DNA of 64,000 bases, taken from positions 1 through 64,000 of the forward strand of contig NZ_JOHO01000026.1 of the NCBI RefSeq assembly GCF_000719705.1. Direction: 5' to 3'. The stretch's first letter is position 1. The number at the start of each line of letters is the position of its first letter. This DNA is from Streptomyces sp. NRRL S-350 (GTDB taxonomy: Bacteria > Actinomycetota > Actinomycetes > Streptomycetales > Streptomycetaceae). The notes below the pieces were generated by a model. The model ran no database searches. It had not been told where the DNA came from and saw only the letters and a program-made list of their open reading frames with translations. Made by a program: the position numbers and the translations under genes. This document shows, one piece after another, positions 46,389 through 54,556 of this stretch.

Positions 46389-47926
46389 GTGGCGTCCTTG
46401 TTCTCGGCGGCGTCGCGGGCGGGGCCGCCGGCGGTCTCGCCCGCGGACGGCGCCGGCGGGGCCAGTGGCAGTGTCAGGGTGAACACCGCGCCGACCTCAC
46501 CGTTCGCCGCGGTGATCGTCCCCCCGTGTATCCGGGCGTTGGCCATCGCGATCGACAGGCCCAGACCGCTGCCCTCCGAGCGGGCGCGGCCCCGGTCCGC
46601 CTTGTAGAAGCGGTCGAAGACGTGCGGCAGCACGTCCTCGGGGATGCCCGGGCCGCTGTCGGAGACCTCGACCACGACCGAGTCCTCGGTCTGCCGGACC
46701 TTGACCCGCACCGGCGAGCCGCCGTGCTTGAGCGCGTTGCCGATCAGGTTGGCGAAGACCACGTCGAGCCGGCGCGGGTCGACCACGGCCAGGACGCCGC
46801 GCGGGGCGTCCAGCTCGACGGCGTCGTACCAGGCCCGCCCGTCGATGCAGGACATGATCAGGTCGGCGATGTCCACCTCGTCGGCGACGAGTTTGGCGGT
46901 GCCCGCGTCGAAGCGGGTCACCTCCATCAGGTTCTCCACCAGGTCGGACAGCCGCCGGGTCTCGCTGACCACGAGCCGGACGGCCGGCTCGATCATCGGG
47001 TCCAGCGACTCGGCCTCGTCCTCCAGGATGTCGGTGACGGCGGTCATCGCGGTCAGCGGGGTGCGCAGTTCGTGCGACATGTCGGCGACGAACCGCCGGC
47101 TCTGTGCCTCGCGTGCGCTGAGCTCCTCGACCTGCTCGTGCAGCGACTCCGCGGCCCGGTTGAACGTCCTCGCCAGATCGGCGAGTTCGTCGGAGCCGTC
47201 GACTTCGAGCCGGGTGTCCAGGTGCCCCTGCCCGAGCCGCCGGGCGGCGTCGCCGAGCCGCCTGACCGGCCGCAGCACGGTGGCCGAGGCGGCCTGGGCG
47301 AGCAGGGCCGAGCCGATCAGCGCGAGCAGGGTCGCGATGGCCAGCGACATGGCCAGCGTGTTGAGGTCGGCCCGCTCGTTCTCCAGCGACTTGAACATGT
47401 ACGCCGTCGGGCCGTTCGGCACCACCTTGGTGCCGCCGATCACGAACGGCCGGCCGTCCAGGTTCTGCCGCTGCCAGTACAGGTGGTACGGGTACGGGTT
47501 GTTCTCGGTGATCTCGCGCGGCTTGGCGACGGTGGACTGCAGCGCGGTCGGCACGTCGGCCAGCGTGAAGCGCGAGGGGTCGGAGGAAGGCGCGCACTCC
47601 GGGTGTGCCGGGTCGACCACCACCACGTCGTAACTCAGGCCCGAGCTGGCCACGTTGGACGCCAGCGCGGCAAGCTCCGGGCAACTCGCGTTCAACGGCA
47701 GCTCGGAGACGTTGCGGCTGAGTGAGACCCGGAAGTCGTTCAGCGCGGTGTCCTGGGCACGCTTGAGCACGGCGTCGCGGTTCAGCCAGTACGCGATGCC
47801 GGAGGCCGAGACGGCGGCGAGCAGCGCGACCGCCGCGAACACCGCGATCAGCCGCACCCGCAGGGAGCGCAGCCGTCGCCACCGGCCCGCCGGGAAGCGC
47901 CGGGCAGTCGTCTGATGGTCAGTCAC
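46385..47926 (-). CDS. afsQ2: Sensor histidine kinase AfsQ2
   Basis: 513 residues, GTG at 47926. Transmembrane helix 1 at about 25-45, an extracytoplasmic sensor of ~145 residues with two or three Cys, helix 2 near 190-210 (SLAIATLLALIGSALLAQAA), HAMP domain, then HisKA with the phospho-acceptor in FVADMSHELRTPLTAM. The HATPase domain shows VVFANLIGNALKHGGSPV (N box), VSDSGPGIPEDVLPHVFDRFYK and GSGLGLSIA. AfsQ2 phosphorylates AfsQ1; in S. coelicolor the pair responds to nitrogen conditions and controls antibiotics and development. It is followed by a coupled lipoprotein. Confidence 0.92.
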   Translation of the reverse strand: MTDHQTTARRFPAGRWRRLRSLRVRLIAVFAAVALLAAVSASGIAYWLNRDAVLKRAQDTALNDFRVSLSRNVSELPLNASCPELAALASNVASSGLSYDVVVVDPAHPECAPSSDPSRFTLADVPTALQSTVAKPREITENNPYPYHLYWQRQNLDGRPFVIGGTKVVPNGPTAYMFKSLENERADLNTLAMSLAIATLLALIGSALLAQAASATVLRPVRRLGDAARRLGQGHLDTRLEVDGSDELADLARTFNRAAESLHEQVEELSAREAQSRRFVADMSHELRTPLTAMTAVTDILEDEAESLDPMIEPAVRLVVSETRRLSDLVENLMEVTRFDAGTAKLVADEVDIADLIMSCIDGRAWYDAVELDAPRGVLAVVDPRRLDVVFANLIGNALKHGGSPVRVKVRQTEDSVVVEVSDSGPGIPEDVLPHVFDRFYKADRGRARSEGSGLGLSIAMANARIHGGTITAANGEVGAVFTLTLPLAPPAPSAGETAGGPARDAAENKDAT

Positions 47927-48013
47927 AAGAGCCTGTCGTGATACGGGAGTTCAGCGCCGGCAAGGGAAAGGGAAGAGAAGCGGAGGACGGTGGGAACGGT
48001 GGGAGGGGCCGGG

Positions 48014-48691
48014 TCAGATCGGCGGGTCCAGCCGGTAGCCCACCCCGCGCACGGTGCGGATCAGCGTCGGCGCGGACGGCACGTCCTCGACCTTGGCCCG
48101 CAGCCGCTGCACGCAGGCGTCCACCAGCCGGGAGTCACCGAGGTAGTCGTGCTCCCAGACCAGCCGCAGCAGCTGCTGGCGGGAGAGCGCCTGCCCGGGG
48201 CGGCGGCTGAGTTCCAACAGCAGTCGCAGCTCGGTCGGGGTGAGCTGGAGGTCCTGCCCGTCCTTGGTGACGGTCATCGCCGCCCGGTCGATCACCACGC
48301 TGCCGTACGCGGAGGAGTCGGAGCTCTCCCGCTCGCCGCGCCGCAGCACCGCCCGGATCCGGGCGTCCAGCACGCGTGGCTGCACCGGCTTGACCACGTA
48401 GTCGTCCGCGCCGGACTCCAGACCCACCACCACGTCGATGTCGTCGGAGCGGGCGGTCAGCAGGATGATCGGCAGCTGGTCGGTGCGGCGGATCCGGCGG
48501 CACACCTCGAAGCCGTCGATCCCGGGCAGCATGACGTCCAGCACGATCAGATCGGGCCGCTGCTCCTTGAAGAGCCTCAGACCGTCTTCGCCGGAGGCGG
48601 CGGTGGCCACACGGTGGCCCTGGCGGGTGAGGGCGAGTTCGAGGCCGGTCCGGATGGCGTCGTCGTCCTCGATCAGTAGGAGGAAAGGCAC
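48014..48691 (-). CDS. afsQ1: Response regulator AfsQ1 (OmpR/PhoB family)
   Basis: 225 residues, the same length as S. coelicolor AfsQ1 as I recall it. Receiver domain with acidic pocket LLIEDDDAI, phospho-acceptor Asp in DLIVLDVMLPGIDG, and Lys in DYVVKPV; OmpR-type winged helix ending LIRTVRGVGYRLDPP with recognition helix VDACVQRLRAKVE. It activates sigQ and antibiotic regulators by binding GTnAC-N6-GTnAC, and a perfect such site lies in the divergent region with sigQ. GTG 48691 is preceded by GGGGCC and a -10-like CAAAAT six bases away, so the mRNA may be leaderless. Confidence 0.95.
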   Translation of the reverse strand: MPFLLLIEDDDAIRTGLELALTRQGHRVATAASGEDGLRLFKEQRPDLIVLDVMLPGIDGFEVCRRIRRTDQLPIILLTARSDDIDVVVGLESGADDYVVKPVQPRVLDARIRAVLRRGERESSDSSAYGSVVIDRAAMTVTKDGQDLQLTPTELRLLLELSRRPGQALSRQQLLRLVWEHDYLGDSRLVDACVQRLRAKVEDVPSAPTLIRTVRGVGYRLDPPI

Positions 48692-48819
48692 GGCCCCATT
48701 TTGGCCCACCCGCAGCGTCGAATCACCCCCCGGCCCACTCACGGCCGTTCGGGAACCGGAAGGACCGCCACCGGCGTCCGGTACGGAGGGAGGCGGACCG
48801 GGACGAAAGGCCCACCCCT

Positions 48820-48835
48820 GTGACACCCCTGTGAC
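48820..48835. promoter_or_regulatory. AfsQ1 binding site in the afsQ1-sigQ divergent region
   Basis: GTGAC-ACCCCT-GTGAC exactly fits the GTnAC-N6-GTnAC consensus described for AfsQ1 in S. coelicolor. It lies 125 bp before the sigQ start and 129 bp before afsQ1. Confidence 0.85.
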
Positions 48836-48959
48836 AGTCGGCGGACAGTGCCATCACAACCGGCGGGCAGGATTTTCCGTGTCGCCGCAGGACGGCGGGC
48901 CGGAAGGCCTGCCGGAGGGCGGCTACCGGAACCGCTCGTACCGACCCAGGGGGCGCACG

Positions 48960-49943
48960 ATGAACGCCACGCTTCAGACCCGGACCAACCCGGCTGTCCG
49001 GACCGCGCGTTCGTCAGCCACGGCCCACCGGACCCGGTACGAGATCAGGACCGACGAGAACTCCGGTGCCGTGACCGTACGGGGGTGCGCGCACAGCACC
49101 GGTGGAAACCCTGTCGCCCGCCGGGTGAGCGGCGGTGCCAGGACGGGGGAGCTGTACGGAATCGGCCGGCTGGGGAGTGCGGTCGACTCCGCCGACACCC
49201 TCACGCTGCGGGGGATCCTCCCCGTCCGCGTCGAGGGCAAGGACGCCCCGGAGGGGAACCGGGGGACCGGGGGGAACGGCCTGCGGACGGTCGGCTCGGG
49301 GGAGCCGGCCGGTCGCGAGGCCGCCGGTGCGACGCTGCTGCGGCTGAACCCCGCAGCGGCCCGCACCGCCGAGGCCGGACAGGGAGGCGCGCAGGGGGAG
49401 CACTCGGCCGCCGCGGAGGACCACATCACGGAGTTCACCGCGTACGTGCGCGAGCGCCGCGCCTCCCTGTACGCCACGGCGTACCACCTCACCGGTGACC
49501 GCTACGAGGCCGAGGACCTGCTGCAGAGCGCGCTCTTCAGCACCTACCGCGCCTGGGGCCGGATCACCGACAAGGCGGCGGTCGGGGGCTACCTCCGCCG
49601 CACCATGACCAACCTGCACATCTCCGCCTGGCGGCGCCGCAAGGTCAACGAGTACCCGACCGAGGAGCTGCCGGAGACGGCCGGCGACACCGACGCGATG
49701 GGCGGCACCGAGCTGCGCACCGTGCTCTGGCAGGCGCTGGCGAAGCTGCCGGAGAACCAGCGGACCATGCTGGTGCTGCGGTACTACGAGGGCAAGACCG
49801 ACCCGGAGATCGCCGACGTGCTGGGGATCAGCGTCGGCACGGTCAAGAGCAGCATCTGGCGTGCCCTGCGCCGCCTGCGCGACGACGAGCACCTGAACAA
49901 GTCGGGCGACACCGTCCGGGCGTTCGGCGAGCTGGTCGCGTAA
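48960..49943 (+). CDS. sigQ: ECF sigma factor SigQ
   Basis: 327 residues, ATG at 48960. Unusually for an ECF sigma, the first ~160 residues are a Gly/Thr/Ala-rich extension without a recognised domain. Region 2 follows (SLYATAYHLTGDRYEAEDLLQSAL, near 168-220, ending RRTMTNLHISAWRRR) and region 4 at about 258-312 (LAKLPENQRTMLVLRYYEG, DVLGISVGTVKSSIWRALRRLR). The short linker and SigE-like family agree with SigQ, the sigma factor divergent from afsQ1/afsQ2 in Streptomyces and activated by AfsQ1. No anti-sigma gene follows; a terminator does. Confidence 0.9.
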   Translation: MNATLQTRTNPAVRTARSSATAHRTRYEIRTDENSGAVTVRGCAHSTGGNPVARRVSGGARTGELYGIGRLGSAVDSADTLTLRGILPVRVEGKDAPEGNRGTGGNGLRTVGSGEPAGREAAGATLLRLNPAAARTAEAGQGGAQGEHSAAAEDHITEFTAYVRERRASLYATAYHLTGDRYEAEDLLQSALFSTYRAWGRITDKAAVGGYLRRTMTNLHISAWRRRKVNEYPTEELPETAGDTDAMGGTELRTVLWQALAKLPENQRTMLVLRYYEGKTDPEIADVLGISVGTVKSSIWRALRRLRDDEHLNKSGDTVRAFGELVA

Positions 49944-50057
49944 CGCGGCACGCAGGGGAAGGACTCCCGTCGGGGGACGGGAAGCGGACGGTCACGGTCC
50001 GGGGGCGGCGGCTCGGGGGAGCGCGCCCGTGGGGGAGCCGAGGACCGTTCGGGAAGG

Positions 50058-50095
50058 CGACGGCCCGGTGCGGGGGAGACGCACCGGGCTCGTCG
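50058..50095. terminator. Terminator between sigQ and uridine kinase
   Basis: GCCCGGTGC / GCACCGGGC stem with CGACG / CGTCG extension around a one-base bulge, loop GGGGGAGAC. It serves the convergent sigQ and kinase genes. Confidence 0.75.
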
Positions 50096-50152
50096 TTCTG
50101 CCCTTCCGGCCGCCCTTGCGGGCCGTTCGGCGCGCCCTGCCGCCCTACGGCC

Positions 50153-50794
50153 TCAGGCCGCGGCGGAGAGCACGGTCGGCCGGGCCGCGGCACGGATCCG
50201 CCGCTCGGCCTCCGGGCCGGCGCACGCGTACGAGCCGAGCGCGACCTGCCGCCCGACGATGGACCGCTCCGCCCGCATCAGCCGCAGGCCCCGGCGCAGC
50301 AGCACCGGCAGCGACTTGCGGCCCTCCCGGACGTCCCGGCGCAGCCGGCGCCAGGCCGTGGTGAGCGCGCCGTTGCGCAGGCACAGGGCGTCGCCGAGCA
50401 GGCCCTCCTCGGTGCACGCGCCGGTGATCTCGGCCGCGAAGATGCCCTCCGCGATGAACGCCTCGGCGCCGCCGAGGTCCAGGGTGCGGGTGTCGATCCG
50501 GCCGTTGTCCGGGATGGAGTACACCGGGACGTCCGTGCGGCCGTGCTCGTGCAGGGCGCGGATGGCGGCGAGGGCCTGGTCGCGGTGCCAGGCGAGCGGG
50601 GAGTCCCAGTCGACGGCGCCGTCCGGCAGCCTCGGCAGGGTGGGGTCGTCCCCGTCCTTGTAGAAGTCGTCGAGCTGGAGCACCGGCAGGCCGCTGCGCT
50701 CGGCGAGCGAGGACTTCCCCGACCCGGAGGGCCCGGAGAGCAGGATCACCCGGGCGTGCGAGGTCGGTGCGGGGTTCATGGGGGAGTCACTCAC
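50153..50794 (-). CDS. Uridine kinase-like P-loop kinase
   Basis: 213 residues from GTG 50794 (ATG 50779 is the alternative; neither has a Shine-Dalgarno). Walker A ILLSGPSGSGKSSLAER, substrate-side LDDFYKDGDDPTLP and DWDSPLAWHRDQAL, and FIAEGIFAAEITG match uridine kinase/phosphoribulokinase-like enzymes of actinobacteria. It would salvage uridine or cytidine to the monophosphate, competing with DeoA-type breakdown. The C-terminal basic helices (TAWRRLRRDVREGRK) are normal for this group. Four phased 10-bp repeats lie 100-140 bp upstream. Confidence 0.85.
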   Translation of the reverse strand: MSDSPMNPAPTSHARVILLSGPSGSGKSSLAERSGLPVLQLDDFYKDGDDPTLPRLPDGAVDWDSPLAWHRDQALAAIRALHEHGRTDVPVYSIPDNGRIDTRTLDLGGAEAFIAEGIFAAEITGACTEEGLLGDALCLRNGALTTAWRRLRRDVREGRKSLPVLLRRGLRLMRAERSIVGRQVALGSYACAGPEAERRIRAAARPTVLSAAA

Positions 50795-50892
50795 GGGACA
50801 CCAGTCTGACGCATCAGGGCCCGTTGCCGAAACCGGTCGGGACGGACCTTCTGCGGCGATCCGGGCTGCGACCGCGATCTGTCGCACCGGGT

Positions 50893-50932
50893 GACGGAAT
50901 CCGACGGAAGTCGACGGAACGCGACGGACCCG
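50893..50932. repeat. Four phased 10-bp direct repeats upstream of the uridine kinase
   Basis: GACGGAATCC, GACGGAAGTC, GACGGAACGC, GACGGACCCG in exact 10-bp register (50893, 50903, 50913, 50923). The last overlaps the left arm of the terminator at 50924. One helical turn per unit would put GACGGA on the same DNA face four times. Confidence 0.7.
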
Positions 50933-50960
50933 CGCCAGGGGGGGAGAGGCGCGGGTCCGT
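50924..50960 (-). terminator. Terminator of the deoC-aldehyde dehydrogenase operon
   Basis: 13-bp perfect stem, ACGGACCCGCGCC at 50924-50936 and its complement at 50948-50960, about 120 bp after the last stop of the operon. Confidence 0.7.
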
Positions 50961-51078
50961 CCAATGACCGTCCGGGCCCTGGGGGGGGTAGGGCACTGGG
51001 GACGGCCAGTCTGTGGGGTTGTCACTCCACCGTCCGGTCTGTCGGGCGGAGCGGTGGAGCGGGTGGAGCGTCGAAGGG

Positions 51079-51984
51079 TCAGATACCCATCGGGTGCCAG
51101 ACCGTCTTCGTCTCCAGGAACGAGAGTAGCCGGTCCGTACCGGGCGCATTGGTCCAGTCCTGGGCGAACGGGTCCAGCACCGGACGGACCACCCTCTTCA
51201 GGGTATCCGCGGCGGCCGCTTCCAGCGCCTGCGCCGCGCCGGGACCGTCGGCGGCGATCGCCCCGGTGAGGTCCAGCGCGTTGACGTCCTGGTGCGAGGC
51301 CAGGGTGGGGGCGATGTCCGCGGTCCGGCCCGAGACGATGTTGACCACGCCGCCCGGGACGTCCGAGGTGGCGAGCACCTCGCCCAGCGACAGCGCGGGC
51401 AGCGGGGCGTCCGCGGCGGCCGCGACCACGACCGTGTTGCCGGTGGCGATCGCCGGGGCGATCACCGAGACCAGGCCGAGCAGCGAGTGCCCGTAGCCGG
51501 CCTGCGGGGCGACGATCCCGACCACGCCGGTCGGCTCCGGGGCCGACAGGTTGAAGTACGGACCGGCGACGGGGTTGGCACCGCCCGCGATCTGGGCGAC
51601 CTTGTCCGTCCAGCCCGCGTACCAGACCCAGCGGTCGATCGCGGCGTCCACCAGCGCGGCGGCCTTCTTCGGGCCGATGCCCTCGGAGGCGGCCACCTCG
51701 GCGGCGAACTGCTCGCGCCGGCCCTGCAGCATCTCGGCGACCCGGTACAGCACCTGGCCGCGGTTGTACGCGGTGGTGCCGGCCCAGCCCTTGACCGCCG
51801 CGCGGGCCGCCAGCACGGCGTCCCGGGTGTCCTTGCGGGTGCCCAGCGGGGCGTTGGCGAGCCACTGGCCGTTCGAGTCGGTCACCTCGTACACCCGCCC
51901 GCTCTCGGAGCGCGGGAACTTCCCGCCGACGTACAGCTTGTAGGTCTTGAGGACGTCAAGACGCGCGAAGGTCGTGTCAGACAT
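51079..51984 (-). CDS. Short aldehyde dehydrogenase homologue lacking the catalytic Cys domain
   Basis: 301 residues, ATG at 51984, overlapping the upstream dehydrogenase by 8 bp (ATGTCTGA). It matches the first ~260 residues of the ALDH fold: LYVGGKFPRSESGR, VVGIVAPQAGYGHSLLGLVS, ATGNTVVVAAAADAPLP, GGVVNIVSGRTADIAPTLASH. The substrate/catalytic domain with the LELGGK Glu and the GQxC Cys is missing, and the C-terminus ends in a short unique segment (LLSFLETKTVWHPMGI). It cannot be an ordinary dehydrogenase. Being tightly coupled to an intact ALDH, it may be a structural partner; that is inference. Confidence 0.82.
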   Translation of the reverse strand: MSDTTFARLDVLKTYKLYVGGKFPRSESGRVYEVTDSNGQWLANAPLGTRKDTRDAVLAARAAVKGWAGTTAYNRGQVLYRVAEMLQGRREQFAAEVAASEGIGPKKAAALVDAAIDRWVWYAGWTDKVAQIAGGANPVAGPYFNLSAPEPTGVVGIVAPQAGYGHSLLGLVSVIAPAIATGNTVVVAAAADAPLPALSLGEVLATSDVPGGVVNIVSGRTADIAPTLASHQDVNALDLTGAIAADGPGAAQALEAAAADTLKRVVRPVLDPFAQDWTNAPGTDRLLSFLETKTVWHPMGI

Positions 51985-53458
51985 CGAGGTAGGCCTCCAG
52001 ACCGTGGCGGCCACCTTCGCGGCCGTAGCCCGACTCCTTGTAGCCGCCGAACGGCGAGGTCGGGTCGAACTTGTTGAAGGTGTTGGCCCAGACCACGCCG
52101 GCCTTGAGCTTGTCGGCCGCCCAGAGGATGCGCGAGCCCTTTTCCGTCCAGATGCCGGCGGAGAGGCCGTACGGGGTGTTGTTGGCCTTCTCGATCGCCT
52201 CGGCGGGGGTGCGGAAGGTCAGCACCGAAAGCACCGGGCCGAAGATCTCCTCCTGGGCGATCCGGTGGGCCTGGCTGACGCCGGTGAACAGGGTCGGCCG
52301 GAACCAGAAGCCGCTGCCGGGGAGTTCGCACTCCGGCGACCAGCGGTCCGCGCCCTCGGCCTCGCCGGCGTCGGTCAGCTCGGTGATCCGGGCCAGCTGC
52401 GCGGCCGAGTTGATGGCGCCGATGTCGGTGTTCTTGTCCAGCGGGTCGCCGACCCGCAGGGTGGCCATCCGGCGCTTCAGGGCGTCCAGCAGCTCGTCCT
52501 GGACCGACTCCTGGACCAGCAGGCGCGAGCCCGCGCAGCAGACGTGGCCCTGGTTGAAGAAGATGCCGTTGACGATGCCCTCGACGGCCTGGTCGATCGG
52601 CGCGTCGTCGAAGACGATGTTGGCGGCCTTGCCGCCGAGCTCCAGCGACAGCCGCTTGCGGCTGCCGGCCAGCTGCTTGGCGATCGCCCGGCCGACCGGG
52701 GTGGAGCCGGTGAAGGCGACTTTGTTGACGTCCGGGTGCGCGGTCAGCGCGGCGCCGGTGCGGCCGTCGCCGGTGACGATGTTGACGACGCCCTTCGGCA
52801 GACCGGCCTGGCGGCAGATCTCGGCGAAGCGCAGCGCCGTCAGCGGCGTGGTCTCGGCCGGCTTCAGCACGACCGTGTTGCCGGTCGCCAGCGCGGGCGC
52901 GATCTTCCAGGCCAGCATCATCAGCGGGAAGTTCCACGGGATGACCTGGCCGGCCACGCCGAGCGGGCGCGGGTTGGCGCCGAAGCCCGCGTAGTCCAGC
53001 TTGTCCGCCCAGCCCGCGTAGTAGAAGAACCACGCGGCGACGGTCGGGATGTCGAAGTCGCGGGTCTCGCGGATCGGCTTGCCGTTGTCGATCGACTCCA
53101 GCACGGCCAGCTCGCGGCCGCGCTCCTGGATGATCCGGGCGATCCGGAACATGTACTTGGCGCGCTCGCTGCCGGGCAGCGCCGACCAGTCGCCGAACGC
53201 CTTGCGGGCGGCGGCGACCGCGCGGTCCACGTCCTCGTCGGTGCCCTGGGCGAACTCGGCGAGCACCTGCTCGGTGGCCGGGTTGACCGTCTTCAGGGCC
53301 TCGCTGCCGGAGGAGTCGACGAACTCGCCGCCGATGAAGTGGCCGTAGGAGGAGGCGATGTCGCCCGCGGCGGCGGGGGACTCGGGGGCCGGGGCGTAGG
53401 TGAAGAGGCCTCCGGCGGGCTTGCCCGTCGGCTCCTCGATGTTCTTCTTCTTGGCCAT
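51977..53458 (-). CDS. Aldehyde dehydrogenase, probable acetaldehyde-oxidising enzyme
   Basis: 493 residues, ATG at 53458, five bases after the deoC stop. Full NAD(P)-dependent ALDH: VAGQVIPWNFPLMMLAWK, VLKPAETTPLTALR, FTGSTPVGRAIAKQ, catalytic Glu in LSLELGGKAANIVFDD, catalytic Cys in FFNQGHVCCAGSR, and EEIFGPVLSVLTF. The N-terminus carries a ~40-residue extension (KKKNIEEPTGKPAGG). Its place right behind deoC suggests it removes the acetaldehyde made by DeoC; this is inference from context. Confidence 0.9.
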   Translation of the reverse strand: MAKKKNIEEPTGKPAGGLFTYAPAPESPAAAGDIASSYGHFIGGEFVDSSGSEALKTVNPATEQVLAEFAQGTDEDVDRAVAAARKAFGDWSALPGSERAKYMFRIARIIQERGRELAVLESIDNGKPIRETRDFDIPTVAAWFFYYAGWADKLDYAGFGANPRPLGVAGQVIPWNFPLMMLAWKIAPALATGNTVVLKPAETTPLTALRFAEICRQAGLPKGVVNIVTGDGRTGAALTAHPDVNKVAFTGSTPVGRAIAKQLAGSRKRLSLELGGKAANIVFDDAPIDQAVEGIVNGIFFNQGHVCCAGSRLLVQESVQDELLDALKRRMATLRVGDPLDKNTDIGAINSAAQLARITELTDAGEAEGADRWSPECELPGSGFWFRPTLFTGVSQAHRIAQEEIFGPVLSVLTFRTPAEAIEKANNTPYGLSAGIWTEKGSRILWAADKLKAGVVWANTFNKFDPTSPFGGYKESGYGREGGRHGLEAYLDV

Positions 53459-53463
53459 GGTGA

Positions 53464-54450
53464 TCAGTCCACCGTCACGTAGTCGGGGCCGGAGTAGCGG
53501 CCGGTGGCGAGCTTCTGGCGCTGCATCAGCAGGTCGTTGAGCAGGCTGGAGGCGCCGAAGCGGAACCAGTGCGGGGTCAGCCAGTCGTCGCCGAGGGTCT
53601 CGTTGACCATGACCAGGTACTTCATGGCGTCCTTGGTGGTCTTGATGCCACCGGCGGGCTTCACGCCGACCTGGACGCCGGTGGCCGCGCGGAAGTCGCG
53701 GACCGCCTCCAGCATCAGCAGGGTGACCGGCGGCGTCGCGTTGACGGCGACCTTGCCGGTGGAGGTCTTGATGAAGTCGGCGCCGGCCAGCATCGCCAGC
53801 CAGGAGACCCGGCGGACGTTGTCGTAGGTCTGCAGCTCGCCGGTCTCGAAGATCACCTTGAGGTGGGCGGAGCTGCCATCGGGACGCTTGCACGCCTCCT
53901 TGACGGCCACGATCTCGTTGAAGACGTCGAGGTAGCGGCCGGAGAGGAAGGCGCCGCGGTCGATCACCATGTCGATCTCATCGGCGCCCGCGGCGACCGC
54001 GTCGGCGGTGTCGGCGAGCTTGACCGGGAGGGCGGCACGGCCGGCCGGGAAGGCGGTGGCCACCGAGGCGACCTGGATGTCGGTGCCCCGCAGGGCGGCC
54101 TTCGCGGTGGCGACCATGTCCGGGTAGACACAGATGGCGGCGACGCGGGGGGTGGTCGGGTCGGTCGGGTCGGGGGTCCTGCCCTTGGCGCACAGTGCGC
54201 GCACCTTGCCGACCGTGTCCGCGCCCTCCAGCGTGGTCAGGTCGATCATCGAGATCGCCAGGTCGATGGCATAGGCCTTCGCCGTGGTCTTGATCGAGCG
54301 GGTACCGAGGGTGGCGGCACGCGCCTCAAGGCCGACCTGGTCGACGCCGGGCAGGCCGTGCAGGAAGCGGCGGAGCGAGGCCTCGGACGCCGCAACGTCC
54401 TGAAGGCCGCTGCCCGCAACGCCGGGGGCATTGGCTGCAACAGTGGACAT
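53464..54450 (-). CDS. deoC: Deoxyribose-phosphate aldolase
   Basis: 328 residues, ATG at 54450. Class I aldolase that splits 2-deoxyribose-5-P into glyceraldehyde-3-P and acetaldehyde. It shows AYAIDLAISMIDLTTLEGADT, AICVYPDMV, VASVATAFPAG, DEIDMVIDRGAFL, the Schiff-base Lys in ADFIKTSTGKV, and the second Lys in GVQVGVKPAGGIKTTKDAM. It is longer than E. coli DeoC (about 260) by an N-terminal ~60-residue stretch, as in higher actinobacteria. First gene of a deoC-ALDH-ALDH operon whose promoter carries a perfect CTACGCGCGTAG. Confidence 0.95.
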   Translation of the reverse strand: MSTVAANAPGVAGSGLQDVAASEASLRRFLHGLPGVDQVGLEARAATLGTRSIKTTAKAYAIDLAISMIDLTTLEGADTVGKVRALCAKGRTPDPTDPTTPRVAAICVYPDMVATAKAALRGTDIQVASVATAFPAGRAALPVKLADTADAVAAGADEIDMVIDRGAFLSGRYLDVFNEIVAVKEACKRPDGSSAHLKVIFETGELQTYDNVRRVSWLAMLAGADFIKTSTGKVAVNATPPVTLLMLEAVRDFRAATGVQVGVKPAGGIKTTKDAMKYLVMVNETLGDDWLTPHWFRFGASSLLNDLLMQRQKLATGRYSGPDYVTVD

Positions 54451-54469
54451 AGTCACCAGACCAGCATAT

Positions 54470-54481
54470 CTACGCGCGTAG
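54470..54481. promoter_or_regulatory. Candidate nucleoside-regulon operator, site 5 (deoC)
   Basis: Perfect CTACGCGCGTAG, 20 bp upstream of the deoC ATG. On the minus strand it overlaps or touches the -10 candidates TAGATA (54472-54467) and TATGCT (54468-54463). Confidence 0.78.
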
Positions 54482-54556
54482 TAGTGCGCCAGGGTGGCGG
54501 CCTTTCGTGGCCGGACCGAGACCTCGGGGGGAAAGCCATGGGGCAGAATCGAGGCC

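Noticed and set aside
46074..49943. Reading the sensor/regulator/sigma/lipoprotein group as the sigE-cseABC operon
   Set aside because: The sigma gene is divergent rather than in line, an AfsQ1 box lies between, and the response regulator matches AfsQ1 in length and sequence as I recall it. The afsQ/sigQ locus fits better.
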